The notes under the pieces were generated by a model. That model was not told the DNA's origin. It worked only from the letters and a program-made list of their open reading frames with translations, and made no database searches. A stretch of DNA of 64,000 nt from Locusta migratoria (taxonomy: Eukaryota > Arthropoda > Insecta > Orthoptera > Acrididae): contig CM048750.1 of assembly GCA_026315105.1 (NCBI GenBank), positions 111,507,297 through 111,571,296 of the forward strand. The letters are read 5' to 3'. Every line of letters begins with the position of its first letter. Position 1 is the stretch's first letter. A program made the translations under genes and the position numbers. Shown here piece after piece: positions 33,569 through 43,099 of this stretch.

Positions 33569-33962
33569 CCTCAGGGGCTCAGCATTAATTTGCTGAGTAC
33601 GGGCTTGGCAAACCCGGGGTCCTGAGCCGTGGGCTGTGTCGCGCCAACAGTCCGCTACACCGTAAGCTCTGTGCGTGCTTCAACGACCATCGTTCGGCGC
33701 GACAGTGGAACGTTGTACGTTTCAGAGTCCGGGGATCTTGGCTTAATCGCCCGGGTCGCAAGGATGGTACAAACCTCTATAAAAAAAACCTCAATCTCAA
33801 GGTGTGCTACGTGCCGAGGAGATGCATGGCTGTTGAGGTTGAACAGTCGTTAGCGAGCAACCTCTGGGGAACCTGCCGCACCTCAGTTGTATAAGGCTTA
33901 CCCAGGCAAGCGGGGCTCTGCCTGGGTGGACCTTTAGATCCCTAGCTGCTCGTGGGAACAAC
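33569..33962 (+). promoter_or_regulatory. 5' UTR / internal promoter region of the I-group LINE
   Basis: 394-bp GC-rich leader conserved in the second copy at 43100-43490 (shared patches include GTGGGCTGTGTCGCGCCAAC and GTGCTACGTGCCGAGGAG). Non-LTR elements normally carry their promoter here. Several upstream ATGs precede ORF1, so leaky scanning or internal entry would be needed. Function is inferred from family behaviour. Confidence 0.5.
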
Positions 33963-35450
33963 ATGAAACAAGCAAAAGAAAACGTTGGTGGACGTATAAC
34001 CACCGTCTCAAAGCGTGGTAAGTTTTATGCCTCTTCATATGACCCCAAGTCGTTCCCTTCCTTGGCCACGCCCTGGGAGGAACGCAGGGCTGCTGCCATC
34101 AATGAGCCATATTCGCCTCGATATTTAGTCTGTACAAGGGTTGATGGGGAATCATTTACGACCGTAAAGCCTCAGTTCTTCGTAGACCATCTAGAGGAGA
34201 AGTTTGGAGATGTGGAGTCCCTCTCCAAGATGCGCAATGGCTCTGTGTTGATTCACACCGCATCCCCTGCCCAGTTGCGGGCATTGCTTGCCTGCGATAA
34301 GCTGGGAGATATCGCGGTCAACATTGCGCCACATAGGTCCCTCAATCTGGTCCAGGGTATTATTTTTCACCGGGATCTCCTCTTACAATCTGATGAGGAG
34401 CTGCGCACCAACCTCGAGCGGCGAGGTGTTCACTTCGTCCGGTGCATCCATCGTGGGTCGAAAGATAATAGGGTTGCCACCGGTGCCTTCATCGTAGCCT
34501 TTGAAGGCGATACACTGCCAGAGAAGGTGAAGGTGATGTGCTACCGGGTTGATGTAAAACCCTACATCCCTCCTCCTATGAGATGCTTCCAGTGCTGGAA
34601 GTTTGGGCATATGTCGTCCCGTTGCCCTTCCAGCGCCACTTGCCGGGATTGTGGACGTCCAGCCCACCCGGACGCCCCATGTACTCCGCCGCCCATCTGC
34701 GTGAACTGTGGCCAGGAGCATCCTGCCTGCTCATCACAATGCCCTATGCTCCGGAAAGAAAGGAAAATCATTGAATATAAGACCTTGGACCAGTTGACCT
34801 ATACTGAGGCAAAAAAGAAATTTGAGCGCTTACACCCGGTGGCCATGACAACGTCTTTTGCGGCAATTGCATCATCATCTTCATCATCTGTGGCGACACC
34901 CATCTTGTCTGCTCATTCTTTTTCTGTAGGCCCCCAGGGCCGCAAACCTACATCTGCCCCCAAGGTGGTTGGGGGCCACCTTCCTTCTTCTGCTCCCCAG
35001 GTAACTGCCTCGGGAGCAACCTCCACCCTTCTGCCGGAGACACAACAACCCACTCCGGCACCCCTCGTTCGGAAGGGGTCCCTTGGGACACTCCCTTCCG
35101 AGGGTTCCGCCCGTGTCACTTCTGACACACGCCAGCAGCAGGCAAAACCGAAGGCTGCTGGACGCAGGGCCTCATGCTCCTCCTCAGTCCCTGAGGTTGA
35201 GTCTGAGAAGCCAGCCCTGCCGGCGAAGCCCCCGAGGGGCAAGAAGGACCGGAGGAAAAAGGTTGAAAACAACGACGTGAAGGATACCACGGTGGCTCCC
35301 GAGCCACCTCACCACTCCACCTCGACTTCTGGGGACGAGGTGGAAATTCTAGCGTCCCCAGACGACCTCGCCATCGGGGACATCACAGAAATTATGGATA
35401 CTGAGCCAGAACAAAGGCAGACAGCGGATTTGAGTGACGGTGATTTGTAA
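33963..35450 (+). CDS. I-group LINE ORF1, gag-like nucleic-acid-binding protein
   Basis: 495 codons, uninterrupted. ORF1 proteins coat the element RNA and act as chaperones. The first about 190 residues form an N-terminal region with an RRM-like look (FFVDHLEEKFGDVESL, then VNIAPHRSLNLVQGIIF). Three zinc knuckles follow at about residues 207-255: CFQCWKFGHMSSRC, CRDCGRPAHPDAPC and CVNCGQEHPACSSQC. The C-terminal half is proline/serine-rich and low-complexity with a basic patch (KPPRGKKDRRKKVE), then an acidic end. The start was chosen as the first ATG of the open frame. ORF2 begins five bases after its stop, suggesting coupled translation. The same region in the copy at 43100 is mostly deleted. 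Confidence 0.9.
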   Translation: MKQAKENVGGRITTVSKRGKFYASSYDPKSFPSLATPWEERRAAAINEPYSPRYLVCTRVDGESFTTVKPQFFVDHLEEKFGDVESLSKMRNGSVLIHTASPAQLRALLACDKLGDIAVNIAPHRSLNLVQGIIFHRDLLLQSDEELRTNLERRGVHFVRCIHRGSKDNRVATGAFIVAFEGDTLPEKVKVMCYRVDVKPYIPPPMRCFQCWKFGHMSSRCPSSATCRDCGRPAHPDAPCTPPPICVNCGQEHPACSSQCPMLRKERKIIEYKTLDQLTYTEAKKKFERLHPVAMTTSFAAIASSSSSSVATPILSAHSFSVGPQGRKPTSAPKVVGGHLPSSAPQVTASGATSTLLPETQQPTPAPLVRKGSLGTLPSEGSARVTSDTRQQQAKPKAAGRRASCSSSVPEVESEKPALPAKPPRGKKDRRKKVENNDVKDTTVAPEPPHHSTSTSGDEVEILASPDDLAIGDITEIMDTEPEQRQTADLSDGDL

Positions 35451-35455
35451 TCTCC

Positions 35456-38400
35456 ATGTCTTCCCAGTTATCAGACAGCATTATCCTCCAGTGGAACTGC
35501 GGCGGTTTCTTCCCCCACCTGGCTGAGCTACGACACCTTTTAAGCACAACACCTGCCTTCTGCATTGCCTTACAGGAAACATGGTTTCCAGCAATGCGGA
35601 CCCCAGCCCTTCGTGGCTACAGGGGATATTACTGTAACCGTAGCTCATATAACAGGGTCTCAGGTGGTGTATGTGTGTATGTCCTTACCTCTGTTCATAG
35701 TGAACCTGTGCCCCTTCGTACACCACTAGAAGCAGTGGCTGTCAGGGTAAGGACAACACAAGAGTTTACCGTCTGCAGCCTTTATCTCCCTCCAGATGGT
35801 GATATTTCTTTGAATGTTTTGGCTGCACTTATATCGCAACTACCCCCGCCTTTCTTCTTATTGGGCGACTTCAATGCCCATAACCCGTTGTGGGGTAGTA
35901 CTTCGCTTTCTGGCCGAGGCAGAGTAGTCGAGTCTTTACTTTCTCAACTCGACCTCTGCCTATTAAATACTGGTGCCCCCCACACACTTTAGTGTGGCAC
36001 ATGGCACGTTCTCGGCCATTGATTTATCGATCTGCAGCCACAGCCTTCCACCATCTGTCCACTGGAGAGCCCACGACGATCTGTGTGGCAGTGACCATTT
36101 TCCGCTTTTTCTGTCACTCCCACAACGTCAGTCCCCAGAACGCCCCCCCAGGTGGGCTTTAGGCAGGGCTAACTGGGAAGATTACACGTCCACTGCTATT
36201 GTTCAACCTCCCCCACTCGATTCCATCGATGTGGTGGTTGAGGGCGTCACTCACACAATTGTTTCTGCTGCAAAAGCTGCAATTCCATGCTCCACATGGT
36301 GCCCACGGCGTAAGGCAGTGCCGTGGTGGTCGCCGGAAATAGCTGAGGCTATTAGAGATCGTAGGCGGGCCTTACAGCGCTATAAGCGTCACCCCTCTCA
36401 GGAGCATCTCATTGATTTTAAACGGCTTCGCGCTCGTGCTCGCCAGTTAATAAGAAGACGGAAAAAGGAGTGCTGGGAGAGGTACGTTTCCACTATTGGG
36501 ACGGGCACCTCAGCCTCGCAGGTCTGGAGTAAGATCAGGCGGCTACAGGGATTACGGACACCAGTGGGAATCCCTGGGATCTCCTCAAATGGAGTCGTTT
36601 GTACGGACCCGGCCACTATTGCAGAGATGTTTGCTGAGCATTATGCCCACGCCTTTGCCTCTGCACACTATCCACCGGCCTTCCGTACATTGAAGGAGAG
36701 GATGGAACGCCAGCCCCTCTCCTTTCGTACCCGCCGCACAGAATCTTACAACACTCCCTTTACTGAGTGGGAGCTCCTCAGTGCTCTTCAACAATGTCCA
36801 GACACGGCGCCAGGGCCTGATAGCATCCATAGTCAAATGCTGAAACATCTCTCAGCAGATAGTCGGCGTAACCTCCTTGCGGTCTATAACCGCATTTGGT
36901 GTGATGGTGTTTTCCCGTCACAGTGGCGGGAGAGTATCATCATCCCATTGCTTAAGCCCGACAAACATCCTCTGAACTTGGATAGCTATCGGCCCATTAA
37001 CCTGACTAACGTTCCATGCAAACTGTTGGAGCGGATGGTCAGTCGGCGGTTGTGTTGGATTCTTGAGACTCGGGGATTATTGGCTCCATGCCAGGGCGGT
37101 TTTCGCCAGGGTCGGTCTACCACCGATAATCTGGTGTACCTTTCATGTTCAAATTGGTGCTTCCCTGAGCTCCTCTCATATCCAGGAAAATGGGGTTCCT
37201 CAGGGTTCCGTTTTAAGCGTCCCATTACTTTTAATCGCCATCAACGGTTTAGCCACAGCGGTTGGATCGTTGGTGTCCCCCTCTCTTTATGCTGACGACT
37301 TTTGTCTCTCTTTCAGTTCCTGCAGCACCCAAGTTGCCGAGCGCAGGTTGCAAGGTGCTATTCAGAAGGCGCAGACCTGGGCGCTTACCCACGGCTTTCA
37401 GTTTTCTGCCTCCAAGACCAGAGTGATGCACTTCTGTCGGCGTCGGACTGTCCACCCGCACCCTGACCTTTATATTAATGACGAACTACTTACTGTAGTT
37501 GAAACTCATCGTTTTTTAGGTCTGGTCTTTGATGCCCGGCTGACATGGATCCCCCACATTCGTCAGCTGAAACGGAAGTGCTGGCGCCATCTCAACCTTC
37601 TCAGACACTTGGGTCATACGAACTGGGGTGCCGACCGCTCCACACTGTTGCGGCTTTACACGGCGCTGGTGCAGTCCCGTCTCGATTTTGGGTGCATTGC
37701 CTATGGGTCTGCGGCACCTTCGGCACTGCATCTCCTGGACCCCATTCACAACTGTGGGGTCCGCATTGCGACGGGCGCTTTCCGCACCAGCCCGGTGAAC
37801 AGTTTACTAGTGGAGGCTGGGATCCCACCTTTGGGGATCCGCCGCCAACACCTGCTCGCAGCTTATGCAGCGAACGTATATTGCTCCCCAGGCCACCCAA
37901 ACCGTCGTCTTCTCTTTTCTAATGTGGTTGTCCCTCACCATCAGCGACGCCCCAGGTCAGGTCTAACGATAGCCTATAGAGTTCGGTCCCTCCTCCTGGA
38001 ACTTGAGTCTTTGCCCCTTCCGTCTCCATATCGGGTCCAGGTGCATACACCTCCATGGTGTTTGACAAGGCCGTCTATTCGGCTGGACTTGGCTCATGGG
38101 CCCAAAGACTCAGTACCACTGGAGGCGCTCCGCCGTCAGTTCTCGGCTGTCATAGCGGAGTTCCGTGGTTATGACCTGATCTACACCGATGGCTCAATGG
38201 TGGATGACCGTGTCGGATTTGCCTATACACACAGTGACCATGTGGAACGGCACTCTCTGCCGAATGGCTGCAGTGTTTACACTGCAGAGCTGGTGGCCAT
38301 TCACAGAGCTCTTGTGCATATCCGGTCTTGCTCAGGCGAGTCCTTTGTTGTTTGCAGCGACTCCCTGAGCAGCCTCCGAGCTCTGGAGCAGTGTTACCCG

Positions 38401-39046
38401 CGGTCTACCCTGGTGTTGGCCGTTCAGGAGACACTTTATGCCATTACACGGTCCGGGCGATCGGTCCGCGGTCTACCCTGGTGTTGGCCGTTCAGGAGAC
38501 ACTTTATGCCATTCACGGTCCGGGCAATCGGTGGTGTTCATCTGGTCTCCAGGTCATGTTGGTATCCCGGGCAATGAACGTGTTGACAGGCTTGCCAAGC
38601 AGGCTGTAGGTATGTCCTGTCTAGAGATCGGCCTCCCGGCTTCTGATCTCCGTTCATTGTTGCGCCAGCAAGTACGTCAGCTTTGGGATACTGAGTGGCG
38701 TAGCCTGCGCACGCCCAACAAGCTCCGGGTGGTCAAGGAAACGACGGTTGCATGGCGCTCCTCCATGCGCGGTTCACAACGGGACTCAGTGGTTTTATGT
38801 CGCCTCCGCATTGGGCATACGTGGCTCACCCATGGACATCTCCTTCGGGGTGAGGACCCAGCCCAATGTCGGTGTGGCTCCCATTTGACAGTCGTCCACA
38901 TATTGTTGGACTGCCCCCTTTTAGCCGCCTTGCGGAGACATTTTAACCTCCCTGTTGTTTTATCGGAAGTTTTAGGTGACAATGCCACAATGGCAGATAC
39001 CGTTTTACGTTTTATTCGAGCAGGGGGATTTTATCGTTCTCTCTAA
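35456..39046 (+). pseudogene. I-group LINE ORF2 (endonuclease-RT-RNase H), damaged
   Basis: Domain order: APE endonuclease with LQWNCGGFF, ALQETWFPA, LLGDFNAHNPLWG, AIDLSICS and CGSDHFPL; reverse transcriptase with SYRPINLTNVPCKLLERMV, GGFRQGRSTTDNL, NGVPQGSVLS (motif B) and LYADDFCLS (motif C); RNase H with IYTDGSMVDD, YTAELVAIHRAL, VVCSDSLSSLRAL and WSPGHVGIPGNERVDRLA; and a final Cys/His patch (CRCGSHLTVVHILLDCP). Three lesions break the frame. An extra C in a six-C run at about 35977-35982 comes first. A deletion at about 37138 removes the motif A region (compare 45351-45515), and a 68-bp tandem duplication lies at 38399-38534 in RNase H. It cannot make an active polymerase. The start is the ATG five bases after the ORF1 stop. 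Confidence 0.9.
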
Positions 39047-39345
39047 CTGGAGATTTCTTTGTGAAACCGAGTGGTTGGCTTTTCCTTTTTTATTCTTATG
39101 GTTGGTCAACCACGGCCATCGGTTTCTTTGTTGTAAGTTGTCTCTGTGTATCCGTCTTTTCGTTTTGTCTTGTTATTCTTGATGATGTTTTATTGACTCA
39201 GTGGGACTCCTCTCCCACATCGTAACTTTAAACTCTGTGCGTGATATCTTTCACGTGTATGGTTTTCCTTTTGTCGCCTAGAGGTGGAATGGGGGACTGA
39301 TGACCATTGCAGTTTTGTCCCCCTTAAACAACCAACAACAACAAC
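39047..39345 (+). other. 3' UTR and tail of the I-group LINE
   Basis: About 300 bp ending with GGGGGACTGATGACCATTGC, AGTTTTGTCCCCCTTAAACA and a CAA-repeat tail. GGGGGAC and GTCCCCC can pair as a short hairpin near the 3' end. The same GGGACTGATGACC plus GCAGTT wording closes the family A SINEs in this window. Confidence 0.8.
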
Positions 39346-39455
39346 AAAAGGGCACGGCCAATTTCCTCCCATATCCTTCCCCAAAACTCTGAGCTTGAGC
39401 TCCGTCTCTAATGACCACGCTGTTGACAGGACGTTAAACCGTAAGCTTCCTTCCC
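39346..39455 (+). mobile_element. tRNA-derived SINE, family C, 3' half
   Basis: Continues the SINE of 33417 from the second copy of AAAAGGGCACGGCC. TTTCCTCCCATATCCTTCCC, GAGCTTGAGCTCCGTCTCTA and TGACAGGACGTTAAACC follow, the usual 3' wording of this SINE. The right border with the Tc1-like sequence is blurred, at about 39447-39455. Confidence 0.8.
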
Positions 39456-39811
39456 TTCATTTGATCCCTTTACTTAAGTGTAAAGCAGGATAATGCACAA
39501 CTGCATGTTGCAGGTCCTGTAAGGGCCTTTCTGTATACGGAAAATGTTCAACTGCTGCCCTGGCCAACACATTCTCCAGCTCTCACACCAAGTAAAAATG
39601 TCTGGTCAATGGTGGCCAAGCAACTGGCTGGTCACAATATGCTAGTCACTACTCTTGATGAACTGTGGTATTGTGTTGAAGCTGCATGGGCATCTGTACC
39701 TGTACACGCCATCCAAGCTATGTTTGACTCAGTGCCCAGGTGTGTCAAGTCCATTATTATGGCCAGAATTGGTTGTTCCCAAAGCACAGGCTCTTAAATA
39801 GACAGGCTTTG
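39456..39811 (+). pseudogene. Tc1-like transposase, C-terminal part
   Basis: Resumes the transposase cut at 33416: a QDNAQLHVAGPVRAFLY-like stretch (from about 39486), then LLPWPTHSPALTP, then KNVWSMVAKQLAGHNM and LWYCVEAAWASVPVHAIQAM ending VPRCVKSII. These are the third catalytic region and tail of Tc1 transposases (the DNARPH and WP-SPDLNPIENVW blocks). The 3' inverted terminal repeat is missing or overwritten by the adjoining Penelope-like sequence. Confidence 0.85.
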
Positions 39812-40249
39812 GGTGAGTTATTCAATTTCTATTTTTCATACGTATTTATCCCACCAGGAAAGTTTCCTTCATATGTGTAAGTATAGAAGGAAACTATCCT
39901 GGTGGGATAAACAAATATAAAAAAATATAAAAAATAGAAAGCGGATGACTTACCCAAAATGACCGGCTCGTCGATAGACGCAAATAAAAATAAAAATCAC
40001 ACTCAAACACACATACAAGCTTTCGCCACCACTGGCAGCTTCTTCAGGAAAAAGAGGAGAAAAGGAAGGATATGGGTTTTAAGGAAGTGGAAAAGGAGTC
40101 ATTCCAATCCCAGGAGTGGAAGGACTTACCTTAGGGGACAGAAAGGAAGGTAGACAAATACACACACACTCACACATATCCAAACGCAAACACAACTAGA
40201 CAAAGACTAGGCTTTCTACAAATGTCTGTCTAGTTGTGTTTGTGTTTGG

Positions 40250-40289
<40 letters not shown>

Positions 40290-40547
40290 TTGTCTTCCTT
40301 CCTTTTTGTCCCATAAGGTAAGTCCTTCCACTCCTGGGATTGGAATGACTCCTTTTCCACTTCCTTAAAACCCATATCCTTCCTTTTCTCCTCCCCTTTT
40401 TTCCTCTTTTTCCTGAAGAAGCTGCCAGTGGTGGCGAAAGCTTGTATGTGTGTTTGAGTGTGATTTTTACTTTTATTTGTGTCTATCAACGAGCCGGTCC
40501 TTTTGGGTAAGTCATCCGCATATATGAAAAATTCCTAACAGGAAAAA
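39812..40547. mobile_element. Penelope-like 3' ends arranged as a hairpin
   Basis: A short tail-to-tail junction at 39812-39905 (GGAAAGTTTCCTTC facing GAAGGAAACTATCC) leads into a minus copy of the 3' terminal sequence (about 39880-40197). A plus copy (40200-40547) follows immediately. The two copies form inverted arms of about 300 bp. Shared wording includes GAAGAAGCTGCCAGTGGTGG, GCGAAAGCTTGTATGTGTGT and GGATTGGAATGACTCC. The right arm has an expanded GT repeat (40251-40287). No protein is encoded. Such inverted terminal repeats are known as pseudo-LTRs in Penelope-like elements. Confidence 0.75.
40251..40287 (+). repeat. GT microsatellite
   Basis: Pure TG/GT dinucleotide run inside the right arm of the Penelope-like hairpin. 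The opposite arm has only a short CA stretch, so the expansion is later than the arm duplication. Confidence 0.9.
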
Positions 40548-40552
40548 TATAC

Positions 40553-40757
40553 GTAAAAAATAGATGAAGTCCACTTACCAGGCGAAGGAGCACAGGCAGT
40601 AATGGGGATGTTGTCTCCCAGTCTTTCCTGAGAAACCTTAATCCTACTCCCAACATTACCGCAGCTGAATCCCGAGCTATCCGTGATCTGAAGGCTGACC
40701 ATTCCATCGTCATTCTCCCTGCCGACAAGGGCTCCACGACAGTGGTACTTGATCAGT
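40553..40757 (+). pseudogene. Penelope-like element, fragment before the RT core
   Basis: Plus-strand translation near 40636-40757 reads NPTPNITAAESRAIRDLKAD, then HSIVILPADKGSTTVVLDQ, ending at a stop. The ADKGSTTVV-D wording is the conserved entry to Penelope reverse transcriptases. It joins directly to 3' terminal sequence on both sides, so the body of the element is deleted. Confidence 0.7.
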
Positions 40758-41143
40758 AGACAAATACACACACACTCAGACATATCGAAATGCAAACACA
40801 CCTAGACAGACATTTGTAAAAAGCCTTTACAAATGTCTGTCTAGGTGTGTTTGCGTTTCGATATGTCTGAGTGTGTGTGTATTTGTTTACCTTCCTTTTT
40901 TTCCCCCTAAGGTAAGTCCTTCCACTCCTGGGATTGGAATGACTCCTTTTCCACTTCCTTAAAACCCATATCCTTCCCTTTTTCCTCCCCTTTTTTCCTC
41001 TTTTTCCTGAAGAAGCTGCCAGTGGTGGCGAAAGCTTGTATCTGTGTTTGTGTGTGATTTTATTTATTTGTTTCTATTGACGAGCCGGTCATTTTGGCAA
41101 GTCATCTCTTTTCTATTTTTAAAGGACACTTTCCAGGTGGGAA
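40757..41143. mobile_element. second Penelope-like hairpin
   Basis: A near-perfect palindrome of about 65-bp arms centred at 40821-40823 (AGACAGACATTTGTAAAAAG facing CTTTACAAATGTCTGTCT). The right arm continues as a plus-strand 3' terminal sequence (40890-41140) with GAAGAAGCTGCCAGTGGTGG. Confidence 0.75.
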
Positions 41144-41144
41144 A

Positions 41145-41372
41145 ATAGGTATAAAATAAAGATTTTTGACTTACCTAAAGTACAGGCTCGTCGACAGAAA
41201 CATAAAACACACAAACATTTGAGCTTTCGCCACCACTGGTAGCTTCTTCGGGAAAAAGAGGAAGGAAGGAGAGGAGAAAGGGAAGGATACGGGTTTTAAG
41301 GAAGTGAAAGGAGTCATTCCAATCCCAGCAGTGGAAGGACTTACCTTAATGGGATGAAAGAAAAGGCAAACA

Positions 41373-41408
<36 letters not shown>

Positions 41409-41762
41409 AACACAAGATGATAGACATTTGTAGAAAGCAAAGAGGTTGGACAGAGATAACAGTTGAGGCAGATGTTGTGTCCAGAGAACTGAAGCAAAGA
41501 TGTTAAGATGATGGGCGGGAATTTGAATTTAGCGGAGGTTGAGAACAGGCGGGTAATGGGAAGAGAGAATATGCTGAAGGGCAAGTTCCCATCTCCAGAG
41601 TTCTGTAGGGTTGGTGTCGGTGGGAAGTATCTAGATAACCCGGACGGTGTAACACTGGGCCAAGATGTGTTGGTCGTTCACCAAAGTATGTTTAGCCACA
41701 GGGAGATCTTCATTACCAACAAACACTGTCTGCCTGTGACCGTTCATGTGAATGGATAGTTT
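41145..41762 (-). mobile_element. Penelope-like element fragment (minus) with GIY-YIG remnant
   Basis: Minus strand: the GIY-YIG endonuclease C-terminal half (MNGHRQTVF-like near 41735, then a KHTLVN patch and a ILPTDTNP patch near 41615), a spacer, and the 3' terminal sequence with GAAGAAGCTACCAGTGGTGG (near 41233-41255). A CA-repeat lies at 41376-41406. Truncated at 41762. Confidence 0.75.
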
Positions 41763-41814
41763 GGAGAGAGAGAGAAATAATTAATAAATAAATAAAAAAT
41801 AAAATAATTTTCTT

Positions 41815-42890
41815 TCTAGTTTTCATTGTTAACAGTCAGTTGCAAATTTTTGCACAGTGTGGATGTCTTATCTAAATCGTTTTGCAGTTGCTTTTGATCT
41901 TCAGGTGAATTTACTGACCAATAAATGTAAACATCATCCACAAACATTCTAAGAGAGCTACTCAGATTGTCTTCTAAATTATTTATAAATATAAACAACA
42001 GTAAGGGCCTACCCTGGGAAACATCAGATGTAACTTCTGTTTTACCCAATGACTTTAATCAGTTACTACAAACTATGTTCTTTCTGACAGGAAATTGCGA
42101 ATCCTATAACACAACTGTGGCAATATAATATAAGCGCAGAATTTGATTAGAAGACGCTAGTGAGCTACAGTGTTAAAAGCCTTCCAGAAATCTAGAAATA
42201 TGGAATCGATTTCATGGTCACTTCTCGATTGCACTCATCACTTCATCTGAGTGAAGACCAAGCAGTGTTTCACAAGAATGATACTTTCTGAATCCATTTT
42301 GATTGTGGGTCAGTAGGTCGTTCTCTTTGAGGTAGTTCATAATGATTGAGTAAAGTATAGCCCTATATGTTATAAAATCCTGCTGCAAACCGATGTCAAT
42401 GATAAAGGCCTGTAACTTTGCTTTTCTTGAAAATTTGGAGTAACTTGTGTAACTTTTCAGTCTTTGTGTACAGATCTGTCACTGCGAAAGTGGTCGCTAT
42501 GGAGCTATTGCATTAGCATACTGTGAAAGGAACCTAATTGTTATACAATCTGGACCAGAACTTGTGTGTTTGTTTAGTGATTTAAGTTGCTTCAATACTC
42601 CAGTGATATTTAGTTCTAAATTGGGCATGCTGGCAGCTGTTGTTGTTGGGAATTCTGGAATATTTGCTTAATCTTAGTTGGTTAAGGAATTTCAGAAAGC
42701 TGTATTTAACAATTATGCTTTAGCAGCACTTTCATCACTAGCATCATCATTGCTATCGCATTTTGAAGGTATTGTGTTTTGTCACTAGTATACTTTATAT
42801 ATGACCAAAGTTTCTTTGGATTTTCAGCCAATTAAATGACAAGATATAAAATAATCACTTGATAAAACAGCTCTTCGGTTGCAGAAGTTT
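41815..42890 (-). mobile_element. CR1-like LINE (minus), RT part
   Basis: Minus-strand frame 41816-42049 includes SQGRPLLLFIFINNLEDNLS followed by RMFVDDVYIYW, i.e. decayed motif B and motif C (FADD to FVDD). Sequence further right parallels 12100-12870, the same LINE family elsewhere in the window. Many stops. Confidence 0.7.
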
Positions 42891-43099
42891 TGGTAAAATA
42901 TTTACTTTACCATTGTTTTTACTTCACTAGGGGATCCTTCTTCAGAAGGACAACAGTTTTTTACATATGAATTAAGAAGTTTTCACATTGCATTGAATGA
43001 TTATTCATCAATTGAAACTTTGCTAGGTGTTTTAACTTATAACACGCTAGTCAAAATGGTCACTGTTACACATACAAAGTAAAAACTTGAAACTTATCT

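Larger units (their letters stand above)
33569..39345 (+). mobile_element. full-length I-group LINE, 5,777 bp
   Basis: Complete non-LTR retrotransposon: 5' UTR (33569-33962), ORF1 (33963-35450), damaged ORF2 with endonuclease, reverse transcriptase and RNase H (35456-39046), a 3' UTR, and a short CAA-repeat tail (to 39345). The perfect 14-bp duplication AAAAGGGCACGGCC (33555-33568 and 39346-39359) fixes both ends. An RNase H domain together with APE endonuclease and zinc-knuckle ORF1 places it in the I superfamily or relatives. It lies in the same direction as LTV1 in its fifth intron. GC content is far above that of the flanks. Confidence 0.93.

Noticed and set aside
34913..35290. 125-codon minus-strand frame
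   Set aside because: Antisense shadow of the LINE ORF1, a GC-rich region where spurious frames are expected.
41376..41406. Regular CA spacing considered as an array
   Set aside because: A simple dinucleotide microsatellite inside a Penelope-like end, not a CRISPR-type array. No CRISPR is present anywhere.
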